The position numbers and the translations under genes are program-made. This document shows, piece after piece, positions 24,762 through 35,000 of a DNA stretch of 35,000 nucleotides. The stretch is from Glandiceps talaboti (lineage: Eukaryota > Hemichordata > Enteropneusta > Spengelidae): the NCBI RefSeq assembly GCF_964340395.1, contig NC_135551.1:19566003-19601002 (forward strand), read 5' to 3'. Numbering within the stretch: the stretch's first letter is position 1; each line of letters starts with the position of its first letter. Below the pieces are notes generated by a model that saw only the letters and a list, made by a program, of their open reading frames with translations, did not search any database and had not been told where the DNA came from.

Positions 24762-25405
24762 TTTCGCCATCACATCTAGACAGGTGTGTTGTTGAGACGT
24801 TGAATAAGCCCAATTGAAAGAACTAATTAGTAGCTTCGTGTAAAACAACGTTATATAAAGAACTGTTCAGAGTGCTTACCCTGAATAGACGCACACCACT
24901 CATTCTCTACTACTTCGCTCATCGACATACTTCCTACAGAACAAGTTCAATGTCAAAACGATAATCGCAGGTGCACACAGTAATTGCGTGATTTATTAGT
25001 TTGACCTTTGACCTAATAACTAAAACGATATATCGGAAATTAGTAGTCACCATGAAACCGTTTTCATCCCAGTTAATCCAATGACATCAGTAGAATCATG
25101 TCAGATACCTAATTCATTCAAAACACGTGGTATGCTATTAATCCTTGAGAAGGTAATATGATGTGAAAGAAGAAATGTTCATAAGGACAGTGTTTATTAT
25201 GGAAGAGCGTGGCTTTGGGCAATTTACGGACTGTGTCTTTTATTTCCTGCAGTTTATATTGAAAATACATTATTGATACTCAGGAATACCCACGCATTAT
25301 ACTGAATGTAAATTACGAAAAGAATGTCGTTCTATCATTCTTCCTTTCTCCGATTTTAACTCCTTTTCAGTCAATATTCCAACATTACCGAATCATATCA
25401 ATTAT
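24762..25405. other. Non-coding stretch
   Basis: No gene recognised. Contains the perfect DR1 motif at 25002-25014. Confidence 0.45.
25002..25014 (-). promoter_or_regulatory. Perfect DR1 nuclear receptor motif
   Basis: TGACCTTTGACCT on the plus strand is exactly the complement of AGGTCAAAGGTCA, the DR1 consensus of RXR, HNF4 and PPAR-class receptors. No neighbouring gene is known, so a role is unproven. Confidence 0.3.
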
Positions 25406-25473
25406 AAGCAAGCAAGCAAGCAAGCAAACAAACAAACACAAACGCAAATACACACACATATACATACATACAT

Positions 25474-25536
<63 letters not shown>

Positions 25537-25543
25537 TAGTCAT

Positions 25544-25632
<89 letters not shown>

Positions 25633-25722
25633 CATACATACATACATACATACATACATACATACATACATACATACATACATACATGTACATACATACA
25701 TGTACATACATACATACATACA

Positions 25723-25758
<36 letters not shown>

Positions 25759-25766
25759 TATACAGA
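25406..25766. repeat. Compound AAGC/CAGA/GGCA/CATA array
   Basis: In order: AAGC (25406-25426), AAAC, CA/TA, CAGA (about 25474-25590, interrupted by ATAGTCATA near 25536), GGCA (about 25590-25633, eleven units), CATA (25633-25750) with two ATGTACAT interruptions, and a TA tail. All open frames across it are artefacts of the four-base period. Confidence 0.97.
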
Positions 25767-28195
25767 GAAACACACAAACGACAAACACGAACTATTACTA
25801 GATAAAGAAAGGTTTTCAAAATTAAAAAAATTAACAATCTAAGAAATCCAAGTATTCGACTTTGTAAATAATTAGTAATGAAAACACAACTAATCGATCA
25901 AACAAATCAATTTAATTAAATTCTTGTCAATGATTTAAAACATTTATCCGGAGACTAATATCACTGACTGATTTAATTCAATTCTGATTTGGAAAAACAA
26001 CAACAATTTATTATGTAATTTTGTTAATGACAAATTAATTCCAAGTTCAACCTGTACAAATCAACTCCAGGGTAATGTCAGAAGATCTGTCTTTCGACGC
26101 TCAGAATCGGAGAAAAGCTATATGATATGTGAGTTGTCGTCAGCCAGTCAGATTAAGTTCGACTATGTATTTAATAGCCCGTTTCGTGAAAGTTCGAACG
26201 GCGGCGGGATAAATCTTTAACTATGGACTTTATTCGTAACGTTAAATTAGACTCTCCTTGGAGGTGCAGGCAACATAAGAAAAAAAACGATTTAATATGA
26301 TTATAAATCTTCGGTAAATGTCAAGCTTGATACCTCGCTAATTCTTTAAGATAAAAGTTATATTAAATTTTGAACATACAAGAAAATCTTCTCTATTTAA
26401 GTTATAATATCCCTCTCCAAGCAATTGAATTGTATGTAAAACAAATTCATGTCGTGGGTGTGACAGTAAGTGGTTTCCAGCCCCCGTTGTTTTTGAAATC
26501 TACCTTCAAAGAACTTCTTTGTAGAGATTCGTCCCCGATCCAAGTTATATAAATTATTTACAAAGGTATATGTATTTGGGTGTCACTAGCCACTTTATTT
26601 AGTCTTTCAAAGAGACTCGCGTGTATGCCTTTGTTGTCAAAACTAAATGTGAAACGCCTATCTACAGTTACACCTCCGCCATTACAGATATAATCTATCA
26701 AATCTAATTCCTAAGCTATAGGATTAAACCCTGGCAATGATGCAACAGCGCGAGTCATGTTATACTCAAAGTATAAAATATACATTAAATAACCATGATA
26801 GTTATGAAGCTTATAGTTATCACGTGGGAGAGGTGTGAACAAACCCACGATCTTACACAACCTGGATATGTAACTGTGATTTATTTCAAAAGTATAGGGC
26901 CACCGCCCATCATTCGACGAAAAGAGGATAAATATTACAGTAACTTTTGGAACACAGTACCAAATAAAAATTACGAAGATAGTAACGTCTTCTCTCTGAG
27001 TAACTGTTTAGTACCAATAGGTAAAAGCTGTTTAATTATATTCAGGTTCTGGGAAGAGCAGATGGAGTATTTTCCATCAAACAATATGTACAAAATGGTT
27101 GAGAGGAAAGTGTTATCATTAGAAGGTTTCACATATGAAGCGTTTATTAGAATGTCATAGAGATATTCATTGTCCAGAACACCATTATATAGGCACTCAT
27201 GCCCTTGCCTCCCTGTCTATTATTCATCGGGCGTGTTCAGTTTCCTTGAATCAGATGACTATTAGCTTACAGGGTACATTATCACTATTTACTCCCTACG
27301 TTCATGATGACGCTGGTGGCGCTTTCAATAACTCTTCGTTGATTAGAGAACAAGGTGTTATCCACTGGACCGCCTCAGGTAAAATATTAGCTTTCAAGTC
27401 AACCTGTGTTCAATGTAAATATACAAACACTTTAGACTAAAGAGGAAGTGTGGTCGACGTCTTGTTCAATCGTTAAATGGTATGCTTTAATACAGACACG
27501 GTAACTAAATATTGTGTACGATATTACAACTCGTCAAACATGGATATGTGTTTTTTTTCCTACATTCCACGTCAAAAGCCTATTTATTTATGATTTTTAC
27601 ACGGGCTCATTTCTGCTCTATCCTGTTGGTTATAGCCACCACTTTTATCTACATCAAACACAAATCAAAGCCATACTTTGAAAACAGCAAAAAACGTGAC
27701 GTTAATAATAATAATAATGTCCAACGCAGCGCAAAGGAAAAATAGACAACATAAAATGAGTACACATAACACATTCATACGTTAAACTATGATATTGGAT
27801 TTGTAAGCGTTTCATTAGACTGTCTGATGTTACATATTTTGTTGGAACGCTATCATGTTTTCTGTGTTTCAAACATTATACATATCAGGTGATTCAGTAT
27901 GGTCAAACGTACGACAAACGAAAATGAATGGTTAGGCCAAAATGCACATTTGACCGTATTTGGTAGGCGGCCATCTTGAAAGAAGCCACCATATTGAAGC
28001 CGCCATATTGTAATTTCAAAGTTACTAACATTGTTTTCTTAGTCTGCCGTCCCATATCGATGTCTTGGTTACAAATCTCATTCCCGTGCAGTACAGTAAA
28101 TGATTCTGCCCACTAACTACATTTATCTTGCCCACTTCAATATCAAATTAATATTGAATAATTGTTGTCTGTCTACCATTGTGATTCCAGAATGA
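25767..28195. other. Non-coding stretch, two weak overlapping frames
   Basis: Few repeats. Frames at 26795-27160 (121 codons) and 27135-27440 (101 codons) overlap in different phases and are the longest non-repeat frames to the right of the arrays, but neither shows a motif I recognise. A YY1-like motif cluster is at 27967-28010. Confidence 0.4.
27967..28010 (-). promoter_or_regulatory. Cluster of three YY1/Pho-like motifs
   Basis: GCGGCCATCTTGAA, then GCCACCATATTGAA, then GCCGCCATATTG, all in the same orientation, spaced about 16-18 bp. On the minus strand they read CAAGATGGC, CAATATGGTGGC and CAATATGGCGGC, close to the YY1 core. Similar to 4472-4494. Confidence 0.3.
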
Positions 28196-28235
28196 GTCAC
28201 GTGGGTGTGGTACTAGTCACGTGGGTGTGGTACTA
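28196..28235. repeat. Perfect 20-bp tandem duplication with CACGTG E-boxes
   Basis: Two identical 20-bp units (28196-28215, 28216-28235), each starting GTCACGTGGGTG. Each carries the palindromic E-box CACGTG recognised by bHLH-ZIP factors such as USF, MITF or MYC. The perfect identity suggests recent duplication. Confidence 0.9.
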
Positions 28236-29246
28236 GGTAAGTGTAAGTGTGGGATGAGATCAAATAAATAAAAGATCATCAAATGAACCAACACAGACTT
28301 AATGTACGGATAATACTCTATACTATTATAGCTATAAGATAAACACTCTGACATTTACTTTAATGATATATATATTTTTTTAAACCTTGCTTAAAAGTAG
28401 AAAGCTTCGAATGAAATGCACCAAGTTATATTGTTAGTTGTCTTTAATACATAGGCAAACTCACTGCTCACCTCGAGGCCAACAAATCAATGCAGAGGTC
28501 ACGTGATTCCATAAATACAATTGTAAAGCATTGATTCGATTTTTTCAAACATCAGTATCTTCGCACGACAAATCTTTGGCCGGTTAACCTAACTTAATTT
28601 CATTTGCATAGAATTTACAGCCAGACTTCTTGAACGTTTTGAATGTAAGCTGTCTTATCTACATTTAGAAGTCGTCAAACTTGCCTTATTTACTTCGGCA
28701 ACTCTCTTTACATTTGTGGCCATAAATAGCAGCACGGGATGGAAGTTGAGGGGAGGGGGTTACGGTATTGGGTATCGTCAGTAACAATGGGTAATTTAAA
28801 GATTAGGAAGAATTTGTGCAAACTTAAACTGTTCGTGTAGCAACAAAATCAATGACTGTATCTTCTGTTAACTACCATTGTGCTACTGATGTACAGACGG
28901 TGGAACCCCGTGGGTGGAACCTAGCACATTCCCCCCTCCCTCGCCGGATCTAAAAAACAACACGTGGGTTTACATAACGTTTTTGAGATGATAAACATTA
29001 AGATGGTATCGGTTGACAAAATGTGTCGTGGCGTGCCTCCATTCACTGGTCGCCAAGTATACATCACGAGCTTATTCATAACATCATTCACAGGACGTGG
29101 TTTTCATCCGGTCCATACGTCATCTGCGTCATCAGTCCAAAATGTTTTGATTGAGACATTGATAATGACATTGATAGATTGGGCGTATATAATAATTCAT
29201 GCGGAAAAAGTGGGCGTAGGAATAAGACCTTTTCAGCACGATTTTA

Positions 29247-29272
29247 TGACGTCATAGATATTCGTGACGTCA
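29247..29272. promoter_or_regulatory. Pair of TGACGTCA (CRE) palindromes
   Basis: Perfect 8-mers at 29247-29254 and 29265-29272, 18 bp apart start to start. Related ACGTCATCTGCGTCATC sequence lies upstream near 29117. Motif match only. Confidence 0.3.
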
Positions 29273-31415
29273 TTCTTTGTTGTAACATTGACAACAAGAT
29301 GTTGTTTTCATTTCTCACTTTTGTAGAGTACTGTTTCCTCTTTTAAAACTCGGAAATAAACGATGACGTTTGATATATATTGTCCTCGTCGACTCCTACA
29401 TATACATATTTGCATATCCTGTTTCAATACAGCCTAGTTAGAATACTGTGTTTTTTTATATGTAGATAACATTTTTTTGTAGGCCCAAGTTAGATATGTG
29501 AAATATATGAACATAGCGAGATAAAGTGCTACATCAAGTCTAAAAATGCGTTAAGATGTCTGGAATTCGTACATGTGAAAGCGAATACCAGCGATATAGA
29601 AGATTTTTCGAACCAACCATTTGTTTGAAGGAGAATCCATAAGACTACATTAATAGACTGGTCGAACAAAAATAGGTTTTATTCATTAAATATAATGTTG
29701 TAACTGTATTTGTCCTCAAGTTGAAAGCAGTTCATTTACAACCTACCGCATTATCAACAGTATATTGATCACATTACTTGCAGTCAATATAGGTCATTTG
29801 TAAGCATACCTAGCCCCACTGTGAAACGCACCGCTATGATTAGCTGGCCTTATTGAATTTCGGCAGGCAGGATAGCAAGGACGGAAACGCTAAATGTCAA
29901 CTTCAACGTTCAGAATAAATACTACGCTTCGTCAAATTCCCGGTGTATATTTGGTTAATGGCGTTAATGAAGACAAAATTAGATCGCGTGGACTACATTG
30001 AATTAAAAATGTAAAAACAGTGAATCATCATGGAAATACCACGAATCCTAAAGGTGTTCAATGATGTGCGTTAGAATGACTATGGAAAAGAACTGATGAG
30101 CTCATGTTCAGATGTTCACGTGGTGATTTCCGTTTGAAGGCATATCTGAGCGATTTTTTCGGTGGAGATATTGTATACACCCACGCACCCTCGAGAGTAA
30201 TAGAGCGAACGATAACGTTTGGATTTTAATACATTAATGTTAACTTTCTGTTGAGATCAGTGGGCGGTGTCAACGACCGACAAAGTCATAGATCAAATCT
30301 GAACCTGGTTCTCGACAACTTCTCTCGCTAAACCTGATGCCGCCAGCTATCTGTGTCAATTTTCTTTTCAAATATCGATTAACGTGGAGGTTAATACATT
30401 GTTCTGAATCAATTCGTCTAGTCACGATAATTACCTATTTACCAAAAATAGTGTTTCTAGGAGTACAATCTATATATTCAATGACGCTCAGACAGTGTTT
30501 TATACACCGATTTCCGGTCTACCTGATGGCGTACTATCGTATCAATTCTATTTTTACCTTCTGTGTCATTCACTACATTTTTTCAATTTAAGAATTAATG
30601 ATTAAATTCATAAATCTCCTAACATGTCATTGGACTTTGGTAAATTTGAAGACAAAAATAAATGACGTTGAAATTTGTACAAATACAGAGCTAACCATTG
30701 CATTGTTATAACTCTGATGAAGCTGAACGGTCATATAACCAAAGAATATTACACATGCATTTGCACCGCTCGGTAGTTAGCGCCAGCGACGTTATTATTT
30801 CACCATAAACGAAAGTTAACAAAAAGCTGCACACAACGAAGGGGGCGCTATCATACCAAATCTGCAGTAATTTAAGCGCACGATCCTGGCAGTAGTACAC
30901 ATGAGCGAAATGTAACCATGGGGGGGGGGGTGCTTTATGATACATATTCAAGATCAAGGTCAAACGCAAATATTTGGAAGCTATACAATAATATAACACG
31001 TTTTTCGGTCAGAAAATGTTATATTGTTTGTTCCCTGTCATTTTTGTTTAATTGAGAATTTGCCACATCGAAAAGTTTCGACCAAAGGATTTCGAGACGA
31101 ACAGAAAATTGACACGTCCGTCATGCCGTTGGAGGAGAACATTGTCAAGATTGCACAACGTAGTTATGTTCACCAAATTCGCTTATTTCCTACACCATTG
31201 ATATCATATTCGCATATAATTTTACGAAAATGTCAGAAGTTGTTTTTCTGATAGGAAATAGATAAGAACAGGCAACTGTGCACGATTTCTGGAGACATTC
31301 CAAATCACGCTGTGGGCGCGTGTACGTTAACAACTGAGTAGAATGGTTTTTCCGATCTGCGAACGACGAACTATATATATGTCAATACCAGGTCACCAGG
31401 GTTCTCATCGGGCGG

Positions 31416-31428
31416 CGGTCAAAGGTCA
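31416..31428 (+). promoter_or_regulatory. DR1-like nuclear receptor motif
   Basis: CGGTCA, one base, AGGTCA, with a further AGGTCA half site about 26 bp upstream (31390-31395). One mismatch from the DR1 consensus. Weak evidence. Confidence 0.2.
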
Positions 31429-34400
31429 TAAATGATTTATTGCCCCTTTTGCCTTGCTCGGTAGCTATCGCAGCAAGGCGTCATACGTACCCGGCGACAA
31501 CAAAGAACCCTTAGGTAGACAAATAGTTACATATAATATAACACCAAACAGAGAATGTATACACCCGTATTACGTTCCTGGGAAATTGAAATTTGAAAGT
31601 TTTACTGTTAGTCACTTTGTCGAAAAAGAACTCCAACCTATTCTCAGTTAAAATCACAGTTAGGGGAAAAAATCAGCTGTGGCTTAATTTTGCAAATTTT
31701 GAAATACAGGTCAAAATGTTATCAAAATCAACTCATTCTACCGAATCCAAAATGGTCGCCGAATACTGTAAAGTCAACTTATGGCAAAATGAAAGTTGTA
31801 TATTTCCAGGAAAACAAAAATAAGAACCCCCAAATTTCTTTCATTATTCCAAAAGATTAGGAACCAATATTTCATGAGGGATTTTTGTTGTTGAGATAGT
31901 CCAGTAACTTTGAGTTCAGAGAAATTCGTCACCAAGGCCGCATTGAGTTGTAAAAAGTTGTCAAATTAAAAATAACCACAATGAGTAAAACAAACAGTGT
32001 GTGACTATTTTTTTTCTGTTTTAGAATGCAGTAGTGCCTACTATAGTTAATGTATGAAGAGGAACACCTTAAATTACACTAAGAACGACAGCTCTGCCCG
32101 TCCATATATGGTAATCATAGAATCAGTCCATTTCAAGACACTTGAGATGCCGTCAATTTCCAGCAGCGTATAGGCACCTAGCTTTCTGTATGTAATATGA
32201 TAACAAAACAATACACCAAACTCCATTTGCTGGAAGTTGTGTCATATAGCTACTGTCCATATGCTACATTGTTTCACTTGAGACGGTGTGTGTTATGCCC
32301 AAGTTTGTAAAAAACGACAGTAAACGACTATCGTCTTTTGCTGTCCCATTCAAGTGATAAAATACAGTTCGACTGTCCTTTAATTATAATCAGGGGTGCT
32401 AATACGACTACATAAAGATTATAGACTGCTCTGTATTTCCCTACAATACAGTGGCCAGTCGAGACACATTACATCGCTCCCTCCCCTCCTACCGACCCTC
32501 GATTGTAGACGATTAAAATCTAACTTGAAAACGTTTACATGCAAACCAGCTTCGCACGTAAACATGTACATGTATTTAGTTCGTCGTTCAAAGTTCGTAA
32601 CTTTTCCGGTGGCTAGAAAGAATCTGGGAAGAAGTCCAATTTCTTTTTTTAGCTAGGTGCATATCACTGTCCTCACAATATTGCTAGAAAAGGTTTGGGA
32701 GCCTAACCTCACTGGTATTTCCGTTACGTTATCATCGCCTGATATGACTTGGACCCTTCAGAACTTAGAAGTAACGCTGGTTAGTATTGTAAAACCTACA
32801 TATCGTACGATGCGATCTATAAAACATTACACCTCACGAGAACTCCATTGTTCGATGCGACAATAAAACGTCACTCAAGCCCAGGCAGATGCATATGTTT
32901 ACGAGTAACGGATCGTTAGTACGGAATGTTAGGGTCGGTGGTGGTGATAAACTTCTGATAAGTACACGAGGTCGATTGGGTCGGTCAACCCACGACGCCC
33001 GGGCCTCGACGACGGTTTACGGGTTTTTTTGTTAACTAATATTTAAGGTTCCGTCTGATCAAGGTCTGAATGCACAGCTTGTGTAAACATGCGGATAGCT
33101 ATTTCAGACGAATGCAATATAGATGCCTGCTGAAAATAAATTTGAAAAGTACCTACCTGTTCAAGGTAATGCGTAGTAAGTTTCAACAATGCTTGCTGGG
33201 TGATGATGTTAAAAATCAATCACCCAAAACACAACGCATCGAAGAAAAAGTAATAGAAACAGAAACAAACTTTTAAAAGTTTATGAACGTTGGAAGTATT
33301 TCCTCGTGTCCACTTCGTTCTAAAAGTATCAACACAACAGGCGCTTTTCCCTGGCAAAGACCTATATACAGATTCCGACCACTCCCAGGTTAGCATAACG
33401 TCCCTACTCACACTAATTGTATCCTTCACAAACAATCACTATCCTACCTGGTCCCCATTTATACTCGGTTGACTGTGGCAGAATGGAGATTCAAATCCTG
33501 CCCAAGTGCTATCAATGGCATATCAGATACGGATGGAAGGGAACAGGTAGGGGATGGGATAGGAGCAAACCGACAAATGTACATATTATGAACTCCTTTT
33601 GACCATTAGACAGTCAAGTGTATACTGTACATGTATTTGAACGGTGGTCGTTGATGTAGCCTTCAGTGCACCAGTGCTTTAATACACTCATGAATTGCTA
33701 TTATTTCAAATGGGAACATTCAGAATTATGGCTAGCTAGCTTTATTGCACACCTCAATGAAATTATGTTATTGTTGCAGATAGAAGCATACATGTTACTT
33801 GGAAGGCTAGGCAGCCCACAGGCACCATGTGAGAAAATATTGTACTTTGTCTAAATAGCTCACAAGATCAGAAAATGCGCTCAAATTGTAATCTAAATCA
33901 CGAACACACAAAATTATACATTTCCTACTATAAACACCCTACCTCGGCATGAAATAAACATATTATAGCCCTAATATTGGCGTTTTCGTTGACTTTAATA
34001 GGCAAATTTTCATCCGATGTCTGTATTGCGACAGTATTATAGTTCTAATTTGGCAATGCACAAGACAAAGAAGTACCTTGTCAAAATTACGACTTTGGCG
34101 ACATACTCCCAGACCTGGACATTTTACCCTGTAACCACATCAACTTCACTATTTACATTTTACGAGAGTGCACTTACTCATTGTGGCTTGTGGTTTTTAC
34201 CGCAAACATGAAACCGTTTCGCTCCCACCCACAACCTGAGTACCAGGTACGCCGTGTATATCTTAACGTAGTGACCTGGTGTAAGCGTAGACCCTCCACC
34301 AACGAGGGACGTGCATGGTGTAAGGAGCTCGTTAACCATGTTTGAAGTGTTGTTTTGCCGAACCGAATTATAAACGTTGGATATATTGTTTATGCTGCCC

Positions 34401-35000
34401 GTGATGAGTCACCCCGTTCGAGTGTGTGACTTGCAATTCAAGGGACGGAATATTGGCCTCAATCAACGGACGACCGATATGCCTATGATAGGCTATGCTA
34501 CTCGCCACTTCTGTTCTTTGTAAATGAGTTGGCTGGGGTGACTTTGACACAGATCATATGACCCATGTGGCTCACTGGTCGCAGAGGACAAATGAGACCC
34601 TTTATAGACAGCTGTCGACCACGGTGATTACACTTTCAATGTATAATATTGTACTGCAGGTAACAACAATCGTAGAACTTTTGGTTGACTGTTTAATTAC
34701 TTAGTATATTGTAAGATTCATGGCATGAAACTGTATGTGTGAATTAAACCAATCATTGGCAGAACTGTCAGTGAGTAATTATTTGTATCACGGTAGCTAT
34801 ATGTAAAGAACACCAGTTGGGCAACGAAGTTCCTCAGTTACAAAACATCTTATTAGCTTGGGGTTGCCTTCTCTGCCAGTACACCTGGCCCGTTAAAGTA
34901 TATAACGATATGAGCTGTCTGGAACCCTATTTTTTTGTTTTCTTATCTAATCGGTCCAACACAAAGGCATGATATAATACTTGTATAAGAGGTATTGTTA

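Larger units (their letters stand above)
28236..35000. other. Non-coding stretch, repeat-poor
   Basis: 6.7 kb with few tandem repeats. Frames at 28964-29257, 30337-30591, 30706-30999 (minus), 31024-31251, 31454-31823, 32396-32866, 33070-33276 and others are 60-100 codons, have no recognised domain and lack clear splice context. An 11-G run is at 30920-30930. The last kilobase (34200-34600) is visibly richer in GC and could contain an unrecognised exon or regulatory segment, but no frame there supports a call. Confidence 0.45.

Noticed and set aside
25385-25837. Minus-strand frames of up to 150 codons
   Set aside because: Repeat-derived Cys-Leu-Ser-Val and Met-Tyr-Val-Cys sequence from the CAGA, GGCA and CATA blocks.
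26795-27440. Two overlapping plus-strand frames of 121 and 101 codons
   Set aside because: They lie in different phases and show no recognised domain, no upstream start context and no splice signals. Their lengths are near what chance allows in this composition.
30706-30999. 97-codon minus-strand frame rich in hydrophobic residues
   Set aside because: It crosses an 11-G run that encodes the proline stretch, and no family resemblance was found.
33476-33500. Possible tRNA gene: TGGCAGAATGG next to GATTCAAATCC
   Set aside because: The A-box-like and B-box-like motifs are only about a dozen bases apart, far too close for a tRNA, and no acceptor stem pairs.

Overview
This window looks like non-coding nuclear DNA of an animal, most likely an invertebrate. 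It is AT-rich (roughly 35-37% GC by eye). It has no bacterial-style gene packing and no long conserved reading frame. It is dense in microsatellites of the CATA/TATG, CAGA, GA, CA, TA and AAAT types. I cannot name the species. No gene is identified with confidence. The longest reading frames fall inside tetranucleotide repeats and are artefacts of repeat period. The window is best read as an intergenic or long intronic segment.

Layout: 1-3508 is single-copy-like DNA holding a CAGA microsatellite and three tandem 27-bp units, two of which carry a perfect TGACGTCA. 3509-4040 is a large TATG/TG/CG array with an internal ~118-bp duplication. 5947-7870 holds three eroded inverted-repeat (fold-back) elements; two of them (6398-6892 and 7419-7870) appear related to each other. 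8817-9657 is a 26-copy, ~32-bp minisatellite that decays gradually to about 10170. 10398-10700 on the minus strand is the only open frame with a protein-like look. 12454-12620 and 13031-13209 are two diverged copies of one dispersed repeat. 14041-16671 carries CA, TA, GAGT, CAT and CATA microsatellites. 19305-19790 is a polypurine GA/GGGA tract passing into CAGA and CATA arrays. 20706-20894 is a CATA/CATG array. 22110-22441 is a pentanucleotide region ending in a potential hairpin. 23471-23668 may be the tRNA-like head and A-rich tail of a decayed SINE. 24397-24759 is the best mobile element: a 363-bp MITE-like element with long terminal inverted repeats, flanked by TA. 25406-25766 is another compound tetranucleotide array. 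25767-35000 has few repeats, no recognised exon and a few short regulatory-like motifs.

No genes can be said to work together here. The reportable content is transposon remnants, tandem repeats at several stages of expansion and decay, and clusters of motifs that resemble CREB/ATF, bHLH E-box, YY1-type and nuclear-receptor DR1 sites. These motif calls rest on sequence match only. I saw no complete novel system. The more notable items are the 363-bp inverted-repeat element, the related fold-back pair, the minisatellite with one sharp and one decayed edge, and the paired TGACGTCA sites.
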